Shown: piece after piece, positions 53,115 to 61,684 of the stretch | How positions within the stretch are numbered: the first letter of the stretch is position 1 | How the letters are laid out: each line of letters starts with the position of its first letter | DNA from: Microbacterium sp. K24 | GTDB lineage: Bacteria > Actinomycetota > Actinomycetes > Actinomycetales > Microbacteriaceae | DNA length: 64,000 nt | Direction: 5' to 3' | Assembly (NCBI RefSeq): GCF_004794465.1 | Contig: NZ_SSDJ01000139.1 | Location: forward strand, 114,014-178,013 | Notes under the pieces: model-generated | Seen by the model: only the letters and a program-made list of their open reading frames with translations | The model's database searches: none | Told to the model about the DNA's origin: nothing | Translations under genes and position numbers: made by a program

Positions 53115-55058
53115 TCAGCGACCCGAGAAGACACCGCGCACCGCGGAGGAGCGTCCGAGATAAACGTAGTCGTCGTGCTTCGCCGAGCGGCCGTCGCCCG
53201 CGGCGCGCCCGTGCAGTCGACGCCACACCCACGGCAGGGCATGCCGGCGCCACCACACCCCCGCGCCGATCGTCTCGTTCTCGTGCAGAGCGGCATCCAG
53301 CACACCGAGGGCATCGGCATCCGGAACGCCGAGGACCTCGGCCGCGCGGTACGCGAGGAACCGGTGGCCGCGGCTGCTGAGGTGCACGAGGTCCTCGCCC
53401 CAGTTGGGGCGCTCCGGCAGGGTCGGATGCAGGTCCGTGTCGATCAGGATCGCGCCGGTGCGCGCGGCGATCCCGGCGAGGGCGGTGGCGAACGCGGCGA
53501 ATCGCCGGGAGTAGATGGATGCGGCGCGGCGCCCGGGCAGGAACGGGGTCACCAGCACCACGTCGGCGCCGATGTCGCGGAGCTGTCGCACGGCGTCCTC
53601 GAGACGTGCGGCGAGCGCAGGCACATCGACGCGGTGCTTCACCAGGTCGTTCGCGCCGATCAGGATCGAGACCAGGTCGGGCCGCAGCTCGAGCGCCCGA
53701 TCGAGCTGCGTGCCGCACACGTCGCTCACGCGCTTCGAGCGGATCGCGAGGTTCGCGTAGTGGAGTCCGCCGCGGGCGGCGAGGAGCAGCGCGAGTCTGT
53801 CGGCCCAGCCGCGCAGGGCGCCGTCGGGTGCGGGATCGCAGAGCCCCTCGGTGAGGGAATCCCCGAGGGCGACATAGCGGCGCCACCGTCGCGGCGTGAC
53901 CGGCGCTGCGGCCTCCGGGCGCACGACACGGCGAGCGCGCGCACCGGCATCCACCTGGTGCAGCGTCCGCGCATCCTCGAAGTGTCCGAGGAGCTGGTCG
54001 CACACGCTCGCCCAGCTGCGGCCCTGCACGGCTTCCCGCCCTGCCTCTCCGAACGCCCGACGCTTGCGGGCATCCCCGGCGAGATCGGCCACGCGCATCC
54101 GCAGGTCGTCGAGGTCTCCGGGACGGTAGAGCCAGCCGTCGATGCCCATGCGGACGAGGTCGAGCGGACCACCGCGGCCGGTGGCGATCACGGGTACACC
54201 GCTCGCGTGCGCCTCCTGCAGGGTCTGACCGAACGTCTCGCTCTCCCCCGGGTGCACGAACACGTCGAAGGAGGCCATCGCCGCGGCGAGCTCGTCGCCG
54301 TCGAGGTGACCGAGGAACAGCGCCTCCGGCAGCAGGGCCTCGAGCCTCGAACGGGTCGGGCCATCACCCACGATCACCAGACGCGTGCCGGGGATTCCGC
54401 GCAGGGCGACGAGATCCTCGACCTGCTTCTCCGGAGCCAGGCGGCCGACGTAGCCGATCACGGCATCCGCACCCCAGGCGCCGCGCAGTTCGCTGCTGCG
54501 GCGGGAGGGCTGGAAGCGCTCGGCGTCGACGCCTCTCCCCCACCGCCGCACGCGGTCGATGCCGAGCGAAGCGAGCTGCTGCGCCGATTCGGCGGACGGC
54601 GCCAGCGTCATCGTCGCACGACGGTGGAGCCGGGCGATGTGCGTCTGGGCGATGCCCGTCGTCGCCGCGATCCGGTAGCGCTCGGTATACGCCGCGACAT
54701 CGGTCTGATAGGCGGCGACGGATGCCACGTCGAGCCGTTCGGCGGCGAGCACCCCGCGCCAGCCGAGCGCGAACGGCGAGGCCAGGTGCACGACGTCGGG
54801 CTCGAACCGACGCAGGGAGGCGGCGACGCGGTGCGCCGGCGACGTGCCGACCCGCACGTTGCGGTAGCCCGGCAGCGCGAGACTCGGGATCGCCTCGACG
54901 CGCGCGCCGCTCACCGCGTCGGGCATGCCGAGGGCGGCGGGCGCGATGACGTGGGCGTCGTGCCCCCGGTTCTCGAGGTGTCGCAGGATCTGCAGCACCG
55001 AGCCGGTCACGCCGTTCATGTGCGGAAGGAAGGATTCCGTGATGATCGCTACTCTCAC
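53115..55058 (-). CDS. GT4 glycosyltransferase fused to an SGNH/GDSL hydrolase
   Basis: A 647-residue two-domain cytoplasmic protein. Residues 1-375 are a GT-B fold, family GT4, with VRVAIITESFLPHMNGV at the start, IGYVGRLAPEKQ and the nucleotide-sugar motif HPGESETFGQTLQE, closest in pattern to actinobacterial mannosyltransferases of the MgtA/PimB type. After a 15-residue linker, residues 395-590 are an SGNH hydrolase with block I GDSLTEG (S401), ILIGANDL (N) and the terminal DLVHLSSRGH (H). The fusion suggests that a sugar is both attached and acylated or deacylated. The start is GTG 55058, as the family begins there. The longer ORF overlaps the DedA promoter. Confidence 0.88.
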   Translation of the reverse strand: MRVAIITESFLPHMNGVTGSVLQILRHLENRGHDAHVIAPAALGMPDAVSGARVEAIPSLALPGYRNVRVGTSPAHRVAASLRRFEPDVVHLASPFALGWRGVLAAERLDVASVAAYQTDVAAYTERYRIAATTGIAQTHIARLHRRATMTLAPSAESAQQLASLGIDRVRRWGRGVDAERFQPSRRSSELRGAWGADAVIGYVGRLAPEKQVEDLVALRGIPGTRLVIVGDGPTRSRLEALLPEALFLGHLDGDELAAAMASFDVFVHPGESETFGQTLQEAHASGVPVIATGRGGPLDLVRMGIDGWLYRPGDLDDLRMRVADLAGDARKRRAFGEAGREAVQGRSWASVCDQLLGHFEDARTLHQVDAGARARRVVRPEAAAPVTPRRWRRYVALGDSLTEGLCDPAPDGALRGWADRLALLLAARGGLHYANLAIRSKRVSDVCGTQLDRALELRPDLVSILIGANDLVKHRVDVPALAARLEDAVRQLRDIGADVVLVTPFLPGRRAASIYSRRFAAFATALAGIAARTGAILIDTDLHPTLPERPNWGEDLVHLSSRGHRFLAYRAAEVLGVPDADALGVLDAALHENETIGAGVWWRRHALPWVWRRLHGRAAGDGRSAKHDDYVYLGRSSAVRGVFSGR

Positions 55059-55197
55059 ATCCTCAGGATGACGTCGCGGGAGTGCGGGAATCCCCGAAAA
55101 CGGCCCGGGCCACCAGATGTTCACCCGATGCTGGATCGCAGGTCACCGGCTATCCGTTCTTTGGTTCCCGTTCACCGTGCGCGTGCACAGTGAAGCC

Positions 55198-55782
55198 GTG
55201 CCGACCGACCTGCTCGCCGATTCTCTCGACGGCCCCTGGAGCCTGGTGCTGATGAGCCTCCTCGTCGTCGTCGACGCCTTCTTCGTGGTCATCCCCGGAG
55301 AGGTCGCGGTGACCGCTCTCGGAGCTCTCGCCGTCACGACCGGGGCACCCTCGCTGTGGGCGGTCATCGTCTGTGCCGCGATCGCTGCGACCGTGGGCGA
55401 CGTGTGCTGCTACCTGATCGGCCGGGTGGTCGGCACCGAACGCTGGCGCTGGATGCGCGCACCCCGCGTGCAACAGGCTCTCGGCTGGGCGCGGAGGCGA
55501 CTCGACGGAGGCACGGCCACGGTGCTGTTCACGGCGAGGTTCGTGCCCTTCGCCCGGCTCGCCATCAACCTCGTCGCCGGGGCATCGCGCATCCATCCCC
55601 CGCGGTATCTCGCCCTCGTCGCACTCGCCGCGACCGGATGGGCCGTCTACCAGGCGGCGGTCGGCGCGGCGGTGGCCGCGATCGTGCCCGGAGGGCCGCT
55701 CGTCGCCGTGCCCGTGTCGATCGCCGTCGCGATCGGGGTCGGTCTGCTGATCGATCTCGTCACCCGCAGGCGACGGACCTGA
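55198..55782 (+). CDS. DedA/SNARE-associated family membrane protein
   Basis: A 194-residue membrane protein of the DedA superfamily, proposed lipid flippases. Features are IPGEVAVTALGALA, DVCCYLIGRVVG and the signature TARFVPFARLAINLVAGASR with its F/G-x-R-x-x-P-x-x-R. It has about five hydrophobic segments. The GTG start at 55198 is chosen because CACAGT stands six bases upstream, a near match to the leaderless signal, and because the longer frame overlaps the divergent glycosyltransferase promoter. Confidence 0.85.
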   Translation: MPTDLLADSLDGPWSLVLMSLLVVVDAFFVVIPGEVAVTALGALAVTTGAPSLWAVIVCAAIAATVGDVCCYLIGRVVGTERWRWMRAPRVQQALGWARRRLDGGTATVLFTARFVPFARLAINLVAGASRIHPPRYLALVALAATGWAVYQAAVGAAVAAIVPGGPLVAVPVSIAVAIGVGLLIDLVTRRRRT

Positions 55783-55819
55783 ACTCCCCCTCGTCGCGAG
55801 CGTGCTCTAGGCTCGGGGC

Positions 55820-55996
55820 ATGAGCACCGAAGAAGGCGCCACCTCCTCCGAGGAGATGAAGCGCAAGTTCAAGGAAGCGCTCGAGAAGAAGAACGCGCAG
55901 CACCGACAGGGCGAGTCGCACCTCGACGGCGATTCCGCCGTGCACGGCGCGGCCGCTCCGCAGACGCGGCGCGAGTTCCGACGCAAGAGCGGTTGA
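55820..55996 (+). CDS. DUF5302 micro-protein
   Basis: A 58-residue, very hydrophilic protein. MSTEEGATSSEEMKRKFKEAL is followed by a Lys/Glu-rich helix and the end RREFRRKSG, which matches the small actinobacterial family DUF5302. The function is unknown. TAGGCT (55808-55813) precedes the ATG by six bases, so the mRNA is probably leaderless. A strong terminator follows the stop after six bases, so this is a one-gene transcript. Confidence 0.85.
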   Translation: MSTEEGATSSEEMKRKFKEALEKKNAQHRQGESHLDGDSAVHGAAAPQTRREFRRKSG

Positions 55997-56002
55997 CCAC
56001 AC

Positions 56003-56036
56003 GGATGGGAGGCCGGATCCCTCCGGCCTCCCATCC
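56003..56036. terminator. Strong bidirectional terminator between DUF5302 and dctA
   Basis: Perfect 15-base arms GGATGGGAGGCCGGA (56003-56017) and TCCGGCCTCCCATCC (56022-56036) with a four-base loop, followed by TTTCTT on the plus strand. It separates the convergent DUF5302 and dctA genes. Confidence 0.92.
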
Positions 56037-56058
56037 TTTCTTCGTCCCGCAGCGCGGA

Positions 56059-57501
56059 TCAGCGCTGTGCGGCGCGATCCCGCGCCCGCTGCTCCTTCGC
56101 CGCCATCTCCGACACGGCCGAGTCGCTGAGCTCCTGCACGCCCGCCGCGTCCGGTGCGTCGGACAGCCCGTGCGCGTCGACACCGTCCAGCATCGACTCG
56201 TCGAAGGGCAGCTCCCCGCTGAGCACCCGACGCGTACGATCGCGGTCGATCTGCTTGGTCCAGGTGCCGATGAGGAGCGTGGCCACCGCGTTACCCGTGA
56301 AGTTGGTCAGCGCACGACCTTCCGACATGAATCGGTCGATGCCGACGATCACGCCGACGCCGTCGACGAGATCGGGGCGGTAGGCCTGCAGTCCGCCCGC
56401 CAGGGTGGCGAGTCCCGCCCCGGTGACACCGGCGGCGCCCTTGCTCGCGATGATCATGAACAGCAGCAGACCGATCTGCTCGCCGATGGACATCGGCTGG
56501 CCCATGCCCGTCGCGATGAACAGCGAGGCCATCGTGAGGTAGATCGCCGTGCCGTCGAGGTTGAACGAGTAGCCCGTCGGCACCGTGATGCCCACCACCG
56601 GCTTGGAGACGCCGACATGCTCCATCTTCGCGATCAGCCGCGGCAGCGCCGACTCCGACGAGGACGTGCCGACGATCAGCAGGTACTCGCGCGCCAGGTA
56701 CTTGATGAGCGAGAAGATGTTGACCCGCGTGACGGCCCAGAGCAGCGTGCCCAGCACCACGACGATGAACAGGATGCACGTGATGTAGAACGCGACCATC
56801 AGGATGCCGAGGCTCCAGATCGCCGAGATCCCGGTCTTGCCCACCACGGCCGCGATGGCTCCGAAGGCGCCGATCGGCGCCAGCCAGAGGATCATGCCGA
56901 GAATGCGGAACACCAGCTTCTGCAGCTGCTTCACCGCCTCCATGATCGGCGCGCCGCGGTCGCCGAGGCCCTGCAGAGCGAAGCCGACGAGGAGGGCGAT
57001 GAACAGCACCTGCAGCACGCTCTCCCCCGTGAAGGCGCCGAAGAACGTCGCGGGGATGATCCCGAGGATGAACTCCTGCGTCGTCTTGGCCTCGGCCGCG
57101 CCCTCGGGATCGTACGTCGAGGCGGCCATGTCGAGCCCGGATCCCGGGTGGATGATGTTGCCGACGACGAGGCCGATGGCAAGGGCGAAGGTCGACATGA
57201 TCATGAAGTACAGCAGCGCGAGACCGCCGATCTTCCCGACCGTCGCCGCCTTCGCGATGGATCCGACTCCGACGACGATCGTGCAGAAGATGATCGGTGC
57301 GATCATCATCTTGATCAACGCGACGAATCCCTTGCCGAGCGCCTCGAAGCCCTGCCCGACCTCGGGCCAGATGAGCCCGACGAGCGCACCGAGCACGACC
57401 GCGATGATCACCGACACGTAGAGCCAGGTGTGCCGGTCCCAGGACTGCTTGCCGCGCCGCGAATTGAACCCCGGCAGACGGAACCCCGTTGTGATGGCCA
57501 T
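56059..57501 (-). CDS. dctA: C4-dicarboxylate transporter DctA (dicarboxylate/amino acid:cation symporter)
   Basis: A 480-residue symporter with eight membrane spans and two re-entrant loops. The serine-rich loop is GTSSSESALPRL, and the substrate region is PTGYSFNLDGTAIY with GNAVATLLIG near the end, as in DctA and GltP. Import of succinate, fumarate or malate is likely. The divergent DcuS/DcuR-like two-component genes support this. GGAGGA lies close to the ATG. The C-terminal 45 residues are a charged tail. Confidence 0.93.
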   Translation of the reverse strand: MAITTGFRLPGFNSRRGKQSWDRHTWLYVSVIIAVVLGALVGLIWPEVGQGFEALGKGFVALIKMMIAPIIFCTIVVGVGSIAKAATVGKIGGLALLYFMIMSTFALAIGLVVGNIIHPGSGLDMAASTYDPEGAAEAKTTQEFILGIIPATFFGAFTGESVLQVLFIALLVGFALQGLGDRGAPIMEAVKQLQKLVFRILGMILWLAPIGAFGAIAAVVGKTGISAIWSLGILMVAFYITCILFIVVVLGTLLWAVTRVNIFSLIKYLAREYLLIVGTSSSESALPRLIAKMEHVGVSKPVVGITVPTGYSFNLDGTAIYLTMASLFIATGMGQPMSIGEQIGLLLFMIIASKGAAGVTGAGLATLAGGLQAYRPDLVDGVGVIVGIDRFMSEGRALTNFTGNAVATLLIGTWTKQIDRDRTRRVLSGELPFDESMLDGVDAHGLSDAPDAAGVQELSDSAVSEMAAKEQRARDRAAQR

Positions 57502-57648
57502 GTTTCCTCCTTGAGCATGAACGTCGTCGTGTCATGTGTGCGGCGGCAGCTTCGTCGCCGATGACATTCACCGTCGCGGACTTCCCTCCGCGACGCGATT
57601 TGTGGTCGTATTGGTCACTACCGAGAGCGCCGACGACCGGAGGATGCG

Positions 57649-58932
57649 ATGGCACATGCCTCTGACGGCCGCAGCACCGCCTCGCGCGTGTTCGCCGTGC
57701 TGCTCGTCGCGGCGGTCGTGATCGGCGCCCTCGTGGCGGTCTACCTCGTGGTGGAGGCGCAGCGCGCCATCCGTGCCGAGGCCGAACGGGTGACGGCGGC
57801 GGCCGCCATCTCCCTCGCCGCGTCTCCGGACGTGGTCTCCGCGCTGGGGAACGGCGATGACGAGGCTGCGACGCGGAGCCTCGAGCCCTACGCCATGCAG
57901 GTCGTGGACGAGGCCGGGCTCGACTTCATCACCGTGATGACCGTCGACGGGGTGCGGATCACCCACCCCGATCTCGACCAGATCGGCGGACGCTATCTCG
58001 GGACCATCCCCGCTGCGCCGCAGAGGCTCACGGAGGAGTTCACCGGCACCCTCGGCCCGTCCGTGCGCACGATCGTTCCGGTCGTCGACGCCGACGACGC
58101 TCTGGTCGGGTGGGTGGCAGCGGGCGTGACGACCGAGTCGATCAGCGAGACGCTGGTGCGTCGGCTTCCGCTCTCGCTCGGGATCACGGCCGGACTCGTC
58201 GCCCTCGGCGCCTGCGGCGCCCTGATCGCGCGTCGTATCACCCGACGCATCGCCGGAGACCTGCCGCCCGGGCAGCTGCGCGACGCTGTGTCGTCGTACG
58301 AGTCCATCCGCACACTGGGCGAGGCGCTGCGCGCGCAGACGCACGAGCACGGCAACCGGATGCACACCGCCGTCGCCCTGCTCGAACTCGGACGCCGCGA
58401 CGAGGCGATCGAGATCCTCACCGAGACCTCCCGCCAGAGCCAGTCTCTCGTCGATCAGGTCACCGCGCGACGTCAGGGCGACCCGGCTGTCGGCGCCCTG
58501 CTGCTCGGGAAGGCGTCGCAGGCGAAGGAGAGGGGCATCGACTGGCGCGTGCGGATCGACCCCGACACGCCGCGCTCGCCGCTCTCGACGGTCGACAGCG
58601 TGTCGGTGCTCGGCAACCTCGTCGACAACGCGATGGATGCCGCGGCGGAGGCGGAGGACCGCTGGGTGGCGGTGTCGCTGACCCCGGCTGAGGACGGCGG
58701 CATCGTGCTCGAGGTCTCCGACAGCGGACCGGGCGTGCCCGACGACGACCGCGAGCGCATCTTCCTGCAGGGCTACTCCACGAAGCCGGCGGATGCCCAG
58801 GGTCGAGGCATCGGTCTGGCGCTCGTGCGCTCGGTCGTGACCGGCGTCGGCGGCTCGGTGACGCTGACGGACGACCCCACGACGTTCCGCGTCGTGCTGC
58901 CGCCTGCCGGATCGCGGAGGCCGCGTTCATGA
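57649..58932 (+). CDS. Sensor histidine kinase, DcuS/CitA type
   Basis: A 427-residue membrane kinase. Membrane spans at about 14-35 and 173-196 enclose a periplasmic PAS-like sensor with TVDGVRITHPDLDQIG, the segment that binds dicarboxylates in DcuS and CitA. The phosphorylated histidine is H232 in RAQTHEHGNRMHT, and the ATPase domain has LVDNAMDAA, DSGPGVPDDD and GRGIGLALVR. Unlike DcuS, it has no cytoplasmic PAS domain between the second span and H232. It is divergent from dctA and overlaps the regulator gene (ATGA), so it should sense C4-dicarboxylates. GGAGG precedes the ATG. Confidence 0.92.
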   Translation: MAHASDGRSTASRVFAVLLVAAVVIGALVAVYLVVEAQRAIRAEAERVTAAAAISLAASPDVVSALGNGDDEAATRSLEPYAMQVVDEAGLDFITVMTVDGVRITHPDLDQIGGRYLGTIPAAPQRLTEEFTGTLGPSVRTIVPVVDADDALVGWVAAGVTTESISETLVRRLPLSLGITAGLVALGACGALIARRITRRIAGDLPPGQLRDAVSSYESIRTLGEALRAQTHEHGNRMHTAVALLELGRRDEAIEILTETSRQSQSLVDQVTARRQGDPAVGALLLGKASQAKERGIDWRVRIDPDTPRSPLSTVDSVSVLGNLVDNAMDAAAEAEDRWVAVSLTPAEDGGIVLEVSDSGPGVPDDDRERIFLQGYSTKPADAQGRGIGLALVRSVVTGVGGSVTLTDDPTTFRVVLPPAGSRRPRS

Positions 58933-59621
58933 TCCGGACGCTGCTGGTCGACGACGACGCACTGACCCTCGAACTCCATCGCGACTATGTGGCGCGCCTC
59001 GAGGGGTTCACGGTCTCCGGGGAGTGCAGCAGCGCACGCGCCGCGGTGAGCGCCGTCCTGGAACGGCAGGGTCCTGACGCGTTCGACCTGGTCCTGCTGG
59101 ACATCACGATGCCGGACGGCTCGGGGATCGACGTGCTGCGGGCGCTGCGCGCCCGATCGGCATCCGTCGACGTGATCGCGATCACCGGTGTGCGAGACGC
59201 GGAGACGGTGCGGCAGATGGCCGCGCTCGGCGTGTTCCAGTACCTCGTCAAGCCGTTCCCCTTCGCCGTGTTCAAGGAGCGGATGGAGCAGTACCGGTCG
59301 CATCGCGATCAGGCACGCACCACGGCCGGCGAGGCGACCCAGGCGGAGATCGACGCGCTGCTCGGACGGGCGACGGGAACGATCTCCGTTCCGAAGGGGC
59401 TCTCCGCAGCCTCACTGGAGCGAGTGACCGCCGCGCTGCGCGCTGAAGGTCCGCTGTCGGCGAGCGAAGCGGCGGAGCACCTCGGGATGTCACGGGTCGC
59501 CGTGCGTCGCTACCTCGAGCATCTCGCGACCGAAGGCGTCCTCCGCCGCACCGCCCGTTACGGGGCGCGCGGTCGCCCCGAGACCGAGTACGGCTGGAAC
59601 CGGGGTGCCGACGGCGTCTGA
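58929..59621 (+). CDS. Response regulator, DcuR/CitB type
   Basis: A 230-residue regulator. The receiver domain (1-120) has the acid pair DDD at 8-10, phospho-acceptor D58 in LLDITMPDG and K108 in YLVKPF. A C-terminal winged helix (about 155-215) reads LSASEAAEHLGMSRVAVRRYLEHL. It is coupled to the kinase by a four-base overlap and should activate dctA, which is divergent from the pair. Confidence 0.93.
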   Translation: MIRTLLVDDDALTLELHRDYVARLEGFTVSGECSSARAAVSAVLERQGPDAFDLVLLDITMPDGSGIDVLRALRARSASVDVIAITGVRDAETVRQMAALGVFQYLVKPFPFAVFKERMEQYRSHRDQARTTAGEATQAEIDALLGRATGTISVPKGLSAASLERVTAALRAEGPLSASEAAEHLGMSRVAVRRYLEHLATEGVLRRTARYGARGRPETEYGWNRGADGV

Positions 59622-59625
59622 GTGC

Positions 59626-60978
59626 TCAGCGCGGGAGGCGACCCGCGTACAGCACCCCCTGGGGGTCGGCGGCGGCACGCACGGCACGCAGCCGCTCGAG
59701 GTCTGCGGGACCGCCGCAGCGATCGAGCGTCTGACCCGGTCCCAGGAACGTGGGCACCGTGCGTGCGGCCTCGGCGTGTGCCAGCAGCCCGACGAAGCCC
59801 GCGAGGCTCGCGTCGCCCGGCTCGAGCGGCGCACCGGGGAAGATCGGGGCGAGCGCGTGCAGCAGCCAGCCGGCCGACTGCAGTGACGCGAATCCGCTGC
59901 GCCGCGGAGAATCGAGCGCGCCGCCCAGCATCCGGATGTCGATTCCCATGATCGGACCCTGCTCGGGCAGCTCGCGGTAGTCGACGAGCGCGTCGATCGT
60001 CGCGTCGTCCAGCGACGAGAGGGCCATCGAGGCACCACGACCGGGCATCGGATCGGTCGGCTCATTCGACGCGGCGACGAGGGCCGCCGGCGACGTCGAT
60101 CCTGTCGTATCGCGCTGAACCGTGCCGGCGCCCCGTACACGGTCGATCAGCGCGCTCGCGTCGCCGTCGACCGACAGCGCCTGGACCTCGAGGAAGCTGC
60201 GCCCCCGAATCGCTTCGGGCAGCTGAGGAGCGTCGGGCATGCGCATCGAGTTCATGAAGACGTTGAGCGTGGCGGGCGCGTCGGCGGAGAGGTCGCGCAC
60301 CGCCCGGATGACCGCGGCGGCATCCGTCACCTCGAACACGAGACTCGCACCCCACAGGGCGGGCGTGCGCACCAGTTCGATCTCGAGCGCGGTGACGATC
60401 CCGACGATGCCGCCGGCTCCGCGCAGCGCCCACATGAGCTCCGGGTCGCTCTCGTCGTCGATGCGTTCATGCGAGCCGTCGGTGCGCAGCACCCATGCCG
60501 CTCGCACATTGTCGGAGCCGAGCCCGGCCGTGCGGCTGAACCACGAGTGCCCGCCGCCCAGCGTGTATCCGGCGACGCTCACCACGGGACTCGTGCCGGC
60601 GGGCGCCGCCCATCCGGTGCCCTCCAGTGCGTGCACCACCGCTCCCCAGCGCACTCCGGCGCCGACGCGCAGGACTCCCGCCTCGACATCGACCTCGAGC
60701 TCGTCGAACGCCGGCATGCGGACGATCACGGCTCCGGCGAGGTCGCCCGATGCGCCGTGGCCGCTGGGCTGCACGGCCAGAGGGGTTCCCGTGTCGGCGG
60801 CAGCCTGGAGCAGCGCTTTCAGGTCGCCGACATCGGCGGGGACGGCGACGGCCGCGGGGTGCTGGTCGACGGCCAGATTCCACGGCTGTCGAGCATCGTC
60901 GTATCCCGGGTCAGCGGGCAGGATGAGCGCCCCGGTCAGGCGCGGGCGCAGGGCTTCGAGCGAGGAGGTCGAGGGCAT
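59626..60978 (-). CDS. FAD-binding oxidoreductase, berberine-bridge type
   Basis: A 450-residue flavoprotein of the VAO family. The flavin-linking region is VQPSGHGASGDLAG, with histidine as likely covalent FAD site. YTLGGGHSWFSRTAGLGSDNV and a C-terminal BBE-like segment follow. Members oxidise sugars, alcohols or alkaloids with oxygen, and the substrate here is unknown. TACCGT (complement of 60985-60990) lies six bases before the ATG within a 46-bp inverted repeat, so it appears tightly repressed. It is convergent with the response regulator gene, with four bases between the stops. Confidence 0.87.
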   Translation of the reverse strand: MPSTSSLEALRPRLTGALILPADPGYDDARQPWNLAVDQHPAAVAVPADVGDLKALLQAAADTGTPLAVQPSGHGASGDLAGAVIVRMPAFDELEVDVEAGVLRVGAGVRWGAVVHALEGTGWAAPAGTSPVVSVAGYTLGGGHSWFSRTAGLGSDNVRAAWVLRTDGSHERIDDESDPELMWALRGAGGIVGIVTALEIELVRTPALWGASLVFEVTDAAAVIRAVRDLSADAPATLNVFMNSMRMPDAPQLPEAIRGRSFLEVQALSVDGDASALIDRVRGAGTVQRDTTGSTSPAALVAASNEPTDPMPGRGASMALSSLDDATIDALVDYRELPEQGPIMGIDIRMLGGALDSPRRSGFASLQSAGWLLHALAPIFPGAPLEPGDASLAGFVGLLAHAEAARTVPTFLGPGQTLDRCGGPADLERLRAVRAAADPQGVLYAGRLPR

Positions 60979-60983
60979 GACGA

Positions 60984-61029
60984 CACGGTACGACGTCCGT
61001 CGGACATTGTCGACGGACGTCGTACCGTG
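60984..61029. promoter_or_regulatory. 46-bp inverted repeat over the FAD-oxidoreductase promoter
   Basis: Arms CACGGTACGACGTCCGTCG (60984-61002) and CGACGGACGTCGTACCGTG (61011-61029) are perfectly complementary over 19 bases with an eight-base spacer GACATTGT. The arm next to the gene contains TACCGT, six bases from the ATG at 60978. The gene upstream on the same strand ends at 61039, so a terminator role is possible, but no U-run follows. Overlap with the -10 favours an operator, wide enough for two regulator dimers. Confidence 0.75.
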
Positions 61030-61038
61030 ATCAGAGCG

Positions 61039-61683
61039 TCACTCCCCCGCGAGTCCGCCGAGCAAGTGCCCGAAGGAGCGGCCTTCGCCGAGGTAGGTGG
61101 CGGGATCGTACGGGTCGGCGGCCGAGGCGGCATCGCGCCGGGCGATCGCCTCGGCGAGCTCCCTGGCGCCCTTCTCGACGCGCTTCGCGAGCGGAGCGAC
61201 ATCATCGCCCGCGCCGCCCCAGTCGCTCGATGCGGCGAACACACCCGTCGAGACCGCCTCGGCGTGGAGGTAGGCGAACAGCGGGCGGATCGCGTAGTCG
61301 ATCGCCAGCGAGTGCCGTGCCGTTCCGGCGTTCGCGCCGATGAGCACCGGCTTGCCGGTGAGCGCATCGGGGTCGAGCACGTCGATGAACGACTTGAACA
61401 GACCCGAGTAGCTCGTGGAGAAGATCGGCGTCACCGCGATGAGCGCGTCGGCTGAGACGACGGTGTTGATCGCCGTCTCCAACGCCGGGGGTGCGAAGCC
61501 GGTGAGCAGATTGTTCGTGATGTCGTGCGCGTAGTCGCGCAGCTCGATCACGTCGACGCTCGCCTCGATGTCCCGCTCGCGGAGGGCCTTCAGCGTCTCC
61601 GCCGCCAGCCGGTCCGCCAGCATCCGCGTCGATGACGGGTTCGACAGCCCCGCGGAGACGACCGCGATCCTGCGCACCGTCAT
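61039..61683 (-). CDS. NADPH-dependent FMN reductase, CE1759 type
   Basis: A 214-residue flavodoxin-fold reductase. VVSAGLSNPSSTRMLADRL at the N-terminus forms the FMN phosphate loop, and VTPIFSTSYSGLFKSFIDVLD and GANAGTARHS are typical of the family. It should supply reduced FMN to the monooxygenase encoded immediately upstream (one base apart). The pairing of these two gene types is known in corynebacteria as CE1758/CE1759. The ATG at 61683 is chosen for this spacing and the family N-terminus. Confidence 0.9.
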   Translation of the reverse strand: MTVRRIAVVSAGLSNPSSTRMLADRLAAETLKALRERDIEASVDVIELRDYAHDITNNLLTGFAPPALETAINTVVSADALIAVTPIFSTSYSGLFKSFIDVLDPDALTGKPVLIGANAGTARHSLAIDYAIRPLFAYLHAEAVSTGVFAASSDWGGAGDDVAPLAKRVEKGARELAEAIARRDAASAADPYDPATYLGEGRSFGHLLGGLAGE

Positions 61684-61684
61684 C

